Source of the DNA: an uncultured Chloroflexota bacterium | GTDB taxonomy: Bacteria > Chloroflexota > Limnocylindria > Limnocylindrales > CSP1-4 | Assembly: GCA_903822495.1 (NCBI GenBank) | Contig: CAIJPD010000045.1 | Location: 121,580 to 185,579, forward strand | Reading direction: 5' to 3' | DNA length: 64,000 nt | Shown: positions 36,232-48,446 of the stretch, piece by piece | Position numbering within the stretch: the first letter of the stretch is position 1 | Layout of the letters: every line of letters starts with the position of its first letter | The notes under the pieces: model-generated | Databases searched by the model: none | What the model was told of the DNA's origin: nothing | The model's input: only the letters and a program-made list of their open reading frames with translations | Program-made: the position numbers and the translations under genes

Positions 36232-36270
36232 CCGCTCGTCCGGGCGCTCGCACAGACAGAGGCACTCCCC

Positions 36271-37881
36271 ATGGATTGGGCGGACGAGCTGGCGGCTCGC
36301 GTATCCGGGCCCCAGGTCGTCAACGACAGCAAGACGCCGTCGGGGACGGTGCACGTTGGCAGCCTGCGCGGCCCCGTGATCCTGGACGTCGTCGCCCGGG
36401 CGCTGCGGGCCGCCGGGATTCCCACGACGCTCCTGTACGGGATCGACGACATGGATCCCATGGATGCGCAGTCGCTCCTGACGCCGGATGCGGTCGACCG
36501 GTACATGGGTGCGCCCCTGGCCAGCATCCCGGACCAGGCCGGCGACGGCCACGCCTCGTACGCGCGCCACCACGCCCAGACCTTCGTGGAGACGTTCGCG
36601 GGCCTGGGGATCCGGCCGGATCGCTACTACTGGATGAGCGAGATCTACCCCACCGGGAACCTCGACCCGTTCATCCGGCTGGCGCTGGATCGCGCCCACG
36701 TCGTTCGCGACATCTACCGCCGCGTCGCCAACGTCCGCCATCCGGACGCGTGGCACCCCATCTCGGTGATCTGCGAGCGCTGCGGGAAGGTGGGAACCAC
36801 CATCGTGACGCACTGGGACGGCGATCGGGTCTACTACGAGTGCCGGCCGGACCTGGTCAAGTGGGCCGCCGGTTGCGGCAGTGCCGGCTGGGTCAGCCCG
36901 TTCGGCGGCCGGGCCAAGCTCCCCTGGAACCTGGAGTGGGCGGCCCAGTGGAGCCTGTTCGGGGTCACGATCGAGCCGTGCGGCAAGGACCTCGCCACCG
37001 CCGGAGGCTCGCGAGACCGGTCTGATGCCATTGCGCGGGAGGTGTTCGAGCGCGAGCCCCCCATCAACGTGCCGTACGAGTTCCTCAACGTCGGCGGCAA
37101 GAAGATGAGCACGTCAAAGGGGAAGGGCGCCGCGGCCCACGCGATCGCCGACACCATCCCGCCGGAGCAGCTTCGCTTCCTCTTCGTCCGGTCGCGGCCC
37201 AACCAGGTCGTGGAGTTCGAGCCCGAGGGGACAGACGCCATCCCTCGTCTCTTCGACGAATTCGACCGCTACGCGGACGCGACCGCCGGCCGCCCGTTCC
37301 GCGGCGAGCTGGCGGCCGGCTTCGATGCCACGCTCCGCTACTCGCTCCTGGATCCGGACGCGGACTTGGCGGCGGAGGCCGGCGCCTACCGCGCCGCGTT
37401 CTCGCACCTGGCGCTGCTCGTCCAGATCCCGGGCGTTGACGTGGTTGCGCGGATCGAGGCGGAGAAGGGGAGTCCCCTGACCGCGCGGGAGCGTGCCGCC
37501 CTCGACGAGCGGATCATCTCGGTCGGCCGCTGGCTGGAGGCCTATGCGCCGGACCGGGCGCGCCTCGCTGTCCGGCGGGATGGCCTGCCCGAGGAGGCGG
37601 CCGCCCTCGACGACCAGCAGCGAGCCTTCCTGGCGCGGTTGGCCCAGGCCGTGACGACCCCCGGCGCCCCCGTCACTGGCGAGGCGTGGCAGGGGGCCAT
37701 CTTCACGGCAGCCCAGGCGGACGAGCTCCCCTCTGGCCGGGCGTTCACCGCGATCTACCTCGCGTTCCTGGGCCGGTCCAACGGCCCGCGTGCCGGCTGG
37801 CTGCTGTCCAGCCTCGAGCCGGCCTTCGTGATCGGGCGCCTCCATGAGGCGGTGGCCAACGTCCCGGGAGGATTGGCATGA
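36271..37881 (+). CDS. lysS: Class I lysyl-tRNA synthetase
   Basis: A 536-residue class I LysRS (LysK type), the form typical of archaea and a minority of bacteria, unrelated to class II LysU/LysS. The HIGH equivalent is PSGTVHVGSLRG (near residue 24) and the KMSKS equivalent is GKKMSTSKGKG (near residue 275). Cysteines in ICERCGK and YECRPDL...GCGSAGW probably bind zinc. The C-terminal domain is helical and RNA-binding. The ATG at 36271 has AGAGG 9 nt upstream. The stop overlaps serS by 4 nt. Confidence 0.93.
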   Translation: MDWADELAARVSGPQVVNDSKTPSGTVHVGSLRGPVILDVVARALRAAGIPTTLLYGIDDMDPMDAQSLLTPDAVDRYMGAPLASIPDQAGDGHASYARHHAQTFVETFAGLGIRPDRYYWMSEIYPTGNLDPFIRLALDRAHVVRDIYRRVANVRHPDAWHPISVICERCGKVGTTIVTHWDGDRVYYECRPDLVKWAAGCGSAGWVSPFGGRAKLPWNLEWAAQWSLFGVTIEPCGKDLATAGGSRDRSDAIAREVFEREPPINVPYEFLNVGGKKMSTSKGKGAAAHAIADTIPPEQLRFLFVRSRPNQVVEFEPEGTDAIPRLFDEFDRYADATAGRPFRGELAAGFDATLRYSLLDPDADLAAEAGAYRAAFSHLALLVQIPGVDVVARIEAEKGSPLTARERAALDERIISVGRWLEAYAPDRARLAVRRDGLPEEAAALDDQQRAFLARLAQAVTTPGAPVTGEAWQGAIFTAAQADELPSGRAFTAIYLAFLGRSNGPRAGWLLSSLEPAFVIGRLHEAVANVPGGLA

Positions 37882-39227
37882 GCGTCGGACTGCAGCGGCT
37901 GCGCGAGGAGCCGGACCTGATCCGGCGCGGCGCCCTGGACAAGGGTGAGGACCCGGCCCTGGTCGACCGTGCCGTCGAGCTGGACACGGAGCGCCGCCGC
38001 CTCCTCGCCGAGCGTGACGCCCTCAAGGCCGCCCGCAACCAGCTCTCGGGCGAGATCGGCCGGCTGATCAAGGGCGGTGCCAACCCGGCGTCTGACCCCG
38101 AGGTGGTTCGGCTGAAGGCCGAGTCCACCGCCGTGGGGGAACGGGCGGCCGCCGCCGACGCGCGCGTGAACGAGGTGGAGTCCGAGGTCGACGACCTGCT
38201 CCTGCGCATCCCCAACCCCGCCGAGCCCGATGTCCCGGTCGGCGGTGAGGAAGCCAACGTCACCATCCGGACCTGGGGCCAGCAGCTGCCCCGCGTCCAG
38301 CCGTTCGAGGGCGAGGTGGGCGCGGACGCCCCACCCGACGCCCTGGCCTGGGAGCGCAAGGCCCACTGGGATGTTGGCAACGCGCTGCGACTCTTCGAGC
38401 TGGAGCGTGGCGCCAAGATCGCCGGCTCCGGCTTCCCCGTCTATCGCGGCCTGGGGTCCGCGCTGCAGCGGGCTCTGATCAGCTTCTTCCTGGACGTGCA
38501 CACCCGCGAGAACGGCTTCACCGAGATCTGGCCACCCGCGGTGGTCAACGCCGCGTCGGCGCGCGGCACTGGCCAGATCCCGGACAAGGAAGACCAGATG
38601 TACGTCGCCACCCGGGACGACCTGTACCTGGTGCCCACGGCCGAGGTTCCGGTCACCAACCTCCATCGAGACGAGATCTTCGAGGCGTCGGAGCTGCCGG
38701 TTCGCTATGCCGCCTACTCGCCCTGCTTCCGGCGGGAGGCCGGGGCCGCCGGCAAGGACACCCGCGGCATCCTCCGCGTCCACCAGTTCGACAAGGTGGA
38801 GATGGTGCTCTTCGAGCGCCCGGAGCACTCCGTCGAGGCGCTCGAATGGATGACCGGGCGCGCGGAGGACCTCCTCCAGCGGCTGGGCCTGGCCTACCGC
38901 GTCCTCCTGATGTCCACCGGCGAGATGGGGTTCACGCAGGCCCGCAAGTACGACCTGGAGGTCTGGGCGCCCGGCGTGGAGAAGTGGCTCGAGGTCAGCT
39001 CGTGCTCCAACTTCAAGGACTTCCAGGCGCGCCGGATGGCCGTTCGCTACCGGCCTGAGCCCGGCGCCCGACCCGAGCTGGTCCACACCCTCAATGGCTC
39101 GGGCCTGGCCCTGCCGCGGGTGGTGGCGGCGATCCTGGAGACCTACCAGGACGCGGACGGCACCGTGCGGGTGCCGGACGTCCTGCGCCCGTACCTGGGC
39201 GTCGATCGAATCGTCCCGCCGAAATAG
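37878..39227 (+). CDS. serS: Seryl-tRNA synthetase
   Basis: A 449-residue class II synthetase that charges tRNA-Ser. The N-terminal coiled-coil tRNA-binding arm spans residues 1-115. Class II motifs are visible: motif 2 (PCFRREAGAAGKDTRGILRVHQFDKVE) and motif 3 (LNGSGLALPRVVAAILE), with the serine-binding TAEVP at about residue 253. It is coupled to lysS by ATGA. The cognate tRNA-Ser(UGA) lies about 600 bp downstream, and three more tRNA-Ser genes are in the window. Confidence 0.96.
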   Translation: MSVGLQRLREEPDLIRRGALDKGEDPALVDRAVELDTERRRLLAERDALKAARNQLSGEIGRLIKGGANPASDPEVVRLKAESTAVGERAAAADARVNEVESEVDDLLLRIPNPAEPDVPVGGEEANVTIRTWGQQLPRVQPFEGEVGADAPPDALAWERKAHWDVGNALRLFELERGAKIAGSGFPVYRGLGSALQRALISFFLDVHTRENGFTEIWPPAVVNAASARGTGQIPDKEDQMYVATRDDLYLVPTAEVPVTNLHRDEIFEASELPVRYAAYSPCFRREAGAAGKDTRGILRVHQFDKVEMVLFERPEHSVEALEWMTGRAEDLLQRLGLAYRVLLMSTGEMGFTQARKYDLEVWAPGVEKWLEVSSCSNFKDFQARRMAVRYRPEPGARPELVHTLNGSGLALPRVVAAILETYQDADGTVRVPDVLRPYLGVDRIVPPK

Positions 39228-39278
39228 GCGACGCCACCCCGGCCAACCCGCCGGCGTTCGGGGCCGAAGGAAGCGGGC

Positions 39279-39979
<701 letters not shown>

Positions 39980-39983
<4 letters not shown>

Positions 39984-40009
39984 CGCCCGCCGCGCCCAGC
40001 CCGTAGACT
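39980..40009 (+). promoter_or_regulatory. Promoter of the trp operon
   Basis: TTGACG, an 18-nt spacer and TAGACT. Transcription near 40016 would produce the T-box leader that follows. Confidence 0.7.
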
Positions 40010-40015
40010 CCGCCC

Positions 40016-40322
40016 ACATCACGAAGATTGGCTGTGAACGGGACGAGTACCCGTCGCGCGTCGGCACAGAGACCCGGTGGCTGGTGGAAACCGGGCGGCA
40101 GCGGCAGGGAATGGACCCGGGAGCCTCCGGACCAAACGCGGGGCAGGGCGGATCAACCGCACTACCGCCGCCAGTAGGCTCCGGCGCAGAGCGCCAGCGA
40201 TAGAGGGCAGCGCCGATCGGCAGGGGTGACCCAGCCCGTCGGTCACGCAAGTGCGGCATTGCCGAATGAGGGTGGCACCGCGGAAGGCCCGGCCTTTCGT
40301 CCCTGGGGACGAAGGCCGTTTC
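40016..40322 (+). promoter_or_regulatory. Tryptophan T-box leader with terminator
   Basis: A tRNA-sensing leader upstream of trpE. The specifier loop has AGTA (40046-40049) on the 5' side and GAA followed by TGG (40112-40114) on the 3' side, so it reads tRNA-Trp. A Stem I apical region (CAGAGACCCGG...GGTGGAAACC) is visible. The canonical T-box AGGGTGGCACCGCG is at 40269-40282. A terminator stem GGCCTTTCGTCC/GGACGAAGGCC (40291-40317) with GTTTCT follows. Uncharged tRNA-Trp should favour antitermination and trp expression. Confidence 0.93.
40291..40322 (+). terminator. T-box regulated terminator
   Basis: An 11-bp stem with one bulged T (40291-40302 with 40307-40317), loop CTGG, followed by GTTTCT. 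It overlaps the sequence needed for the T-box antiterminator. Confidence 0.85.
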
Positions 40323-40406
40323 TGATTCATGGGCCCGCCCGCTGGGCGCCAGCCCACAGGGGCACACCCGCAGGCGCATGCCCGAGGGCGCACGGAGGCG
40401 ATGATC

Positions 40407-42047
40407 GTGAGCATCACGGACCCACTCAGCCTGGGAGAGGCCAAGCGCCTCGCGCCCAACGCCGACACCGTGCTGCTGCATGCCACTCGCCCGGCGGACC
40501 TGGAGACCCCGATCGGCGCGTTCATGCGCCTCGACGACGGGGGCCCGGCCTTCTTGCTCGAATCGGTGGAGGGCGGGGAGCGCCTGGGCCGTTACTCGTT
40601 CTTCGGCGTCAGCCCGCGGCGCGTCCTCGAAGTGCGCGACGGGGTGGCCCGGATCCAGGAGCGGCCGCTGAGCGTGGACCAGTGGGCCCCGGACCTGCCT
40701 GTGCGGACCGTGCCGGCAGCGGACCCCATGGCGGCCATCCGCGACTTCGTCCCGCGCCGGCGCGTCCTCCCAACGGAGGGGATGCCGCGCTTCACCGGGG
40801 GTGCCGTCGGGACCCTCGCCTACGACGCGATCTCCGCCTTCGAGCCCACGGTTCCCCTCCCGGTTCGGGATCCCGTCGGCGTCCCGGGCGCGGCGTGGCT
40901 GGAGTCGGACCTCGTCCTGGTCTTCGATCACCTGACCCATACCCTCTCGGCGATCGCGTCGCTCCACACCGAGACGCCCAACCTGGAGGGCCGCTACCGG
41001 ATCGCCGAGGAGGCCATCTTCGCCGCCCTCGAGCGCACGGGTCGCCCGTCTGCGGCCGAGATCGCGGGCGCCAACGTCCGCGCGCGCCCGGCCGCGCCCG
41101 CACCGGCGTCGCTTGTCGAACCGGCGTCGCTCGAGACCAGCCTGAGTCGCGGCGAGTACATCGACGCCGTGGCACGCGCCAAGGAGGCGATCGCCGCCGG
41201 GGAGGCCATCCAGGTGGTGCTGGCGCGGCGCCAGTCGTTCGACCTACCGGTGGACCCCGGCACGGGCCGCCAGCTGGAGGGCGTCGCCATCTACCGCGCC
41301 CTCCGCCGCGTCAACCCCAGCCCGTACCTGTTCTTCGTCCGGGCGCCATCGTTCGAAGTCGTGGGCGCCAGCCCGGAGCTCCTCCTCCAGGCCCAGGGCG
41401 GCCGCCTCGTCAACCATCCCATCGCCGGCACGCGGCCGCGGGGTGCGTCCGAGGCGGAGGACCGCCAGATCGCGGACCAGCTGCGGAACGATCCCAAGGA
41501 GCGCGCCGAGCACGTGATGCTCGTCGACCTGGGCCGCAACGACCTGGGCCGGGTCGCGCGCCCCGGTTCCGTCGCGGTGACCAAGTACATGGAGGTCGAG
41601 ACCTACAGCCACGTCCTGCACCTCGTCTCCCACGTGGAGGCGCGGCTCCGGCCGGAACTGGACGCGCTGGACGCCCTGCGGTCCGTCTTCCCGGCCGGCA
41701 CCCTGTCCGGGGCGCCCAAGGTGCGGGCCATGCAGCTGATCTCGGCCGCGGAGGGTGAGCGGCGTGGGCTGTACGGCGGCGCCGTCGGCTACCTGGGCTA
41801 CGACGGCAACCTCGACACGGCAATCACCATCCGTAGCGCCGTCCTGCGCGAGGGTCGGGCCCATGTCCATACCGGGGCGGGGATCGTGGCGGGCAGCGTC
41901 CCCGAGAAGGAATTCGAGGAGACCGAGCACAAGGCCGCGGCCCTCCGTCGGGCCATCGAGCTGGCGACCGGGGCTCCCGAGGGCGCCAGGCCTGCGGGGA
42001 CGACCGCCCCGACCGGGACCGCCGAGGGCGAGGAGGCCTCCCGATGA
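40407..42047 (+). CDS. trpE: Anthranilate synthase component I
   Basis: A 546-residue chorismate-using enzyme that forms anthranilate with TrpG. FLLESVEGGERLGRYSF near residue 50 contains the LLES element of the tryptophan feedback site. Chorismate and Mg2+ motifs are ASPELLLQ, HPIAGTRPRG, LVDLGRNDLGRVA and FPAGTLSGAPKVRAM. The GTG at 40407 is preferred because GGAGG ends 8 nt before it; an ATG at 40401 is only 2 nt from that SD. It is first in the trp operon, with an ATGA overlap into trpG. Confidence 0.95.
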   Translation: MSITDPLSLGEAKRLAPNADTVLLHATRPADLETPIGAFMRLDDGGPAFLLESVEGGERLGRYSFFGVSPRRVLEVRDGVARIQERPLSVDQWAPDLPVRTVPAADPMAAIRDFVPRRRVLPTEGMPRFTGGAVGTLAYDAISAFEPTVPLPVRDPVGVPGAAWLESDLVLVFDHLTHTLSAIASLHTETPNLEGRYRIAEEAIFAALERTGRPSAAEIAGANVRARPAAPAPASLVEPASLETSLSRGEYIDAVARAKEAIAAGEAIQVVLARRQSFDLPVDPGTGRQLEGVAIYRALRRVNPSPYLFFVRAPSFEVVGASPELLLQAQGGRLVNHPIAGTRPRGASEAEDRQIADQLRNDPKERAEHVMLVDLGRNDLGRVARPGSVAVTKYMEVETYSHVLHLVSHVEARLRPELDALDALRSVFPAGTLSGAPKVRAMQLISAAEGERRGLYGGAVGYLGYDGNLDTAITIRSAVLREGRAHVHTGAGIVAGSVPEKEFEETEHKAAALRRAIELATGAPEGARPAGTTAPTGTAEGEEASR

Positions 42048-42766
42048 TCCTCGTGATCGACAACTACGACAGCTTCACGTTCAACCTGGTCCAGGCGCTC
42101 CAGGCCGCCGGGGCAGACGTGACCGTCCTCCGCAACGACGCCGTGGATCGGGCCGGCATCGAGGCGCTCGCCGCCGACCCTGGCGTCGCCCTCCGTGGGA
42201 TCGTGGTCTCGCCCGGCCCGGGCGACCCGGACTCCGCCGGCGTCTCGATGGATGCGATCCGGGTGGCCGCCGCGCGGCAGATTCCGCTCCTGGGCGTCTG
42301 CCTGGGCATGCAGTCGCTGGCCCAGGCCTTCGGTGCCAGCATCGTTCGTGCGCCAACCCTGGTGCACGGCGAGGCGAGCGAGATCACGCACGACGGCGCC
42401 GGTCTCCTGGCAGGCATGCCGCCCGGCTTCCCGGCGGCCCGCTACCACTCGCTCGCGGTGGATGCGGCCACCCTCCCCAGGGAACTCGTGGTGACGGCGA
42501 TGAGCGAGGTGGACCGGGTGGTCATGGGGATCCGCCACACGACGCTGCCCATGGAGGGCGTCCAGTTTCATCCCGAGTCCGTCCTGACGCCGGACGGTCC
42601 GCATCTCCTGGCCAACTTCCTGCGCCAGGCGGGCGAGGGCGACGGTGGCGTCCTCGACGACGCCGCCGGCTCGTTCGCGACGCGGGGCCTGGCCCAGGCG
42701 GATGATGATGGTCCGACAGCCAACGGTTCGAAGTCGGCCGCCGGTGCGGCCCGGGGGCATGGATGA
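42044..42766 (+). CDS. trpG: Anthranilate synthase glutamine amidotransferase
   Basis: A 240-residue class I amidotransferase supplying ammonia to TrpE. IDNYDSFTFNLVQ opens the domain, VVSPGPGDP follows, the nucleophile Cys86 lies in LLGVCLGMQ, and the His-Glu pair is in GVQFHPES. A 40-residue Gly/Ala-rich tail extends beyond the domain. It overlaps trpE and trpD by 4 nt each. Confidence 0.96.
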   Translation: MILVIDNYDSFTFNLVQALQAAGADVTVLRNDAVDRAGIEALAADPGVALRGIVVSPGPGDPDSAGVSMDAIRVAAARQIPLLGVCLGMQSLAQAFGASIVRAPTLVHGEASEITHDGAGLLAGMPPGFPAARYHSLAVDAATLPRELVVTAMSEVDRVVMGIRHTTLPMEGVQFHPESVLTPDGPHLLANFLRQAGEGDGGVLDDAAGSFATRGLAQADDDGPTANGSKSAAGAARGHG

Positions 42767-43811
42767 GCAACGTGGTCAAGGCGGCGGTCGCCACGGTGGT
42801 CGATGGCGGCCACCTGTCGCTGGATGCGGCCCGCGGGGCGATGGGCGCGGTGATGGACGGCGAGGCCACGTCGGCCCAGCTTGCCGCGCTCCTCGTCGCG
42901 CTGCGGATGCGGGGCGAGACGGTCGACGAGCTGGCCGGCTTCGCGACGGCGATGCGGGACCGGGTGGTCCGCGTTGACGCCCCGGTGGGCACGATCGACG
43001 TCGTCGGGACCGGCGGGGACGGCTCCGGCACGTTCAACATCTCCACGACGGCCGCGCTGATCGTCGCCGCGCTCGGGGTCCCGGTGGCCAAGCACGGCAA
43101 CCGGGCCATCACGTCGAAATCGGGCTCGGCCGATGTCCTCGAGACCCTTGGGGTCCGGATCGACCACGACCCCGAATCGGCCGGCCAGGCGATCCGCGAG
43201 CTTGGCTTCGCCTTCCTGTTCGCGGTCACCTACCACCCCGCGATGCGGCACGCCGGCCCCACCCGACGGGAGATCGGCGTCCGCACGGCGTTCAACCTCC
43301 TGGGCCCCCTGACCAACCCGGCAGGCGCCACCCGTGCGCTCATCGGGGTCGGGGTGGCCTCGGCGGCGCCGCGGATCGCCGAGGTCGTCGCCCGCCTGGG
43401 CACGGAGCGCACGTTCGTGATCCACGGCGACGGCGTGGATGAGCTGCCACTGGATGACACTGGGGTCCTCTACGACGTGAGCCCCGAGGGGATCGTCCGG
43501 CACGAGGTCCTCGCCACGCGGCTGGGCTTCAAGCGCACGCCAACGTCCCGCCTCGCGGGCGGCACGGCGCAGGAGAACGCGCGCCTGATCGAGGCGGTCC
43601 TCAACGGCGAGTCAGGGGCACGCCGTGACGTGGTGCTGCTCAACGCGGCGGCGGCGCTGCTGGTCGCCGGCGAGGTTGACCGGCTGGAGGATGGCATCGA
43701 CAAGGCCGCGCTCGGGATCGACTCTGGCCTGGCGGCCGAACTGCTCCAACGGCTTCGGGCCGAGCACCGCGCCGCCCAGGCGGCCAGGGCAACCGCGACG
43801 GCGGGCAACGC

Positions 43812-43815
<4 letters not shown>
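42763..43815 (+). CDS. trpD: Anthranilate phosphoribosyltransferase
   Basis: A 350-residue enzyme that adds phosphoribose from PRPP to anthranilate. The PRPP/Mg2+ motif VGTGGDGSGTFNIST is near residue 80. KHGNRAITSKSGSADVLE binds anthranilate, and the later RTAFNLLGPLTNP segment is present. The N-terminal helical domain and length are standard. It is coupled to trpG and to the trpCFB fusion by 4-nt overlaps. Confidence 0.96.
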
Positions 43816-46690
<2,875 letters not shown>

Positions 46691-46694
<4 letters not shown>

Positions 46695-47563
46695 GCTCGG
46701 CTGGCAGCCCCGCCGCCACCCCCGGCGCCGGCCCGGCCGGCGTCACCAACGCCACGCCGGGGGCACGCCGGATCGCGAGCGCGTTCGAGGCGGCCCGAAC
46801 CGCGGGACGAGCCGCGCTCGTGCCGTACGTCGTCGCCGGCTACCCGGACGCGGACCGCTCGCTCGAGATCGCCTGCGCCGCGATCGACGCGGGGGCGGAC
46901 ATCCTCGAGGTGGGGCTCCCGTACTCCGATCCACTCGCGGACGGTGCCACGCTGCAGCGCGCGTCGCAGGTCGCCCTCCGGGCGGGCGCCACCTTCGATG
47001 GCTCGCTGGCGCTCGTGGGTCGCATCGCGGCCGCCCGGCCCGGGACACCCCTCGTGGTGATGGGCTACGCCAACCAGCTGATGGGCGGGGGCGACGGCCG
47101 TGACCGCGCCCGCGCGCTCGCCACGGCCGGGGCATCCGGCGTCATCGTGGCGGATCTCACGCCGGACGAAGGCGCGCCGTTCGAGGCCGCCGCTGCCGCG
47201 GAGGGGCTCGCGGTCATCTACCTCGTGGCTCCCACGACCGCCCCGGCGCGCCGGGCGATGATCGCGGCACGTTCGGGGGGCTTCCTGTACTGCGTCTCGC
47301 TGGTCGGTGTCACCGGCGCCCGGACCAGCCTCCCGCGGACGGTGGGTCGACTGGTGGCCGAGGTCAAGGCTGTCTCGCCAATCCCGGTGGCGGTGGGCTT
47401 CGGCGTCAGCCGACCCGCGCACGTCCGGGCGCTGGTCAAGGGCGGGGCCGATGGGGTGATCGTCGCATCCGCCCTGGTCGACGTGCTGGGCCCCGATGGG
47501 CGCGACGTCGCCGCGCTCGGGCGGCTGATCGGCGAGCTGCGGGCGGCGACCAGCCGGGGCTGA
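46691..47563 (+). CDS. trpA: Tryptophan synthase alpha chain
   Basis: A 290-residue TIM-barrel lyase that cleaves indole-3-glycerol phosphate and passes indole to TrpB. Catalytic Glu73 is in ADILEVGLPYSDP and Asp84 in LADGATLQ. YCVSLVGVTGARTSLP and the phosphate-binding VGFGVS follow. About 25 N-terminal residues are low complexity. Its expected partner is the TrpB domain of the upstream fusion. The operon ends here, 18 bp from the opposing chorismate mutase stop, with no evident terminator. Confidence 0.95.
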
Positions 47564-47581
47564 GCACGGCAGGGCTCGCGG

Positions 47582-48001
47582 CTAGACCTCGGGACGGGGC
47601 GTCTCGTCGGCGGTCGTGGCCGTCTCGGCGTTGGCCGCGTCTCCGCCAGCCGCGTGGGCGGCGGTCCGGTCGCGGTCCTCCAGGCCGCGCGTCGCGGCGA
47701 TCAGCCGCCTGTAGATTCCCAGGAGGTCGGCCTGCGGGAGTGGGCCACCGTTGGTCATCGTCACGCGGAGCAGGACCTCGCGCTCCCGGCGCGGATCGCG
47801 CACGCCGCTCCAGCCGGCCGCCTGCTTGGCGTGTCCCACGGCCAGGCCCAGCTTCGCCCGCTCGTTCAGGAGCCCCACGATCAGGACGTCAAGCGCATCG
47901 ATCTCGCTGCGGAGGCCGGACAGCTCAGATGCCGCCTCGGCGCGCGTGTCCGGGTCAGGGGGCGGCGTGGTTCCACCGGGTCGCTTCCGCCGGTCAGTCA
48001 T
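47582..48001 (-). CDS. Chorismate mutase, AroQ class
   Basis: A 139-residue AroQ-fold helical enzyme converting chorismate to prephenate for Phe and Tyr. SGLRSEIDALDVLIVGLLNERAKLGLAVGHAKQ, with DPRREREVLLRV, carries the Arg, Lys and Glu active-site pattern of the fold. Acidic and Ala-rich tails flank a core of about 85 residues. It overlaps aroQ (dehydroquinase) by 8 nt and is last in the aro operon. Confidence 0.85.
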   Translation of the reverse strand: MTDRRKRPGGTTPPPDPDTRAEAASELSGLRSEIDALDVLIVGLLNERAKLGLAVGHAKQAAGWSGVRDPRREREVLLRVTMTNGGPLPQADLLGIYRRLIAATRGLEDRDRTAAHAAGGDAANAETATTADETPRPEV

Positions 48002-48446
48002 CCTGGCCCGCCGGCTGGCCCAGCCGCTCCGCGACGACGTCCAGCGCCAGCAGGTAGCCCTGGACCCCCTGGCCCTTGATCGTCTCGAAGGCCACGTCGT
48101 GGAGGAAGTTCACGCGCCGGAACGCGTCGCGCTGCCATGGGTCGGAGATGTGGACCTCGATGAACGGACGGCTGATGCCGGTCAGGGCGTCGCGGAGGGA
48201 GACCGAGGTATGCGTCAGGCCACCGGCGTTGATGATCGTGACGTCGAAGTCCCGCCGCTGGAGGCGGTCGATGATCGCCCCCTCGTGGTTCGACTGGAAG
48301 CAGTCAACCACCTCCAGCCCAAGCTCCGCGGCGTGGGCTCGGACCAGGTCGTCGACCTGTTGGAGCGTGGTGTGGCCGTAGATCTCGGGCTCGCGCGTGC
48401 CGAGCAGGTTCAGGTTGGGTCCGTTGACCACCAGCACACGAGTCAC
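47994..48446 (-). CDS. aroQ: Type II 3-dehydroquinate dehydratase
   Basis: A 150-residue shikimate-pathway enzyme. VLVVNGPNLNLLGTREPEIYG, the active-site loop FQSNHEGAIIDRLQ, INAGGLTHTSVSLRDAL and EVHISD are typical of the type II family. The longer ORF in the track starts upstream in aroKB; the GTG at 48446 is chosen because AGGAGG precedes it by about 10 nt and it overlaps the aroKB stop by 4 nt (GTGA). Confidence 0.94.
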   Translation of the reverse strand: MTRVLVVNGPNLNLLGTREPEIYGHTTLQQVDDLVRAHAAELGLEVVDCFQSNHEGAIIDRLQRRDFDVTIINAGGLTHTSVSLRDALTGISRPFIEVHISDPWQRDAFRRVNFLHDVAFETIKGQGVQGYLLALDVVAERLGQPAGQDD

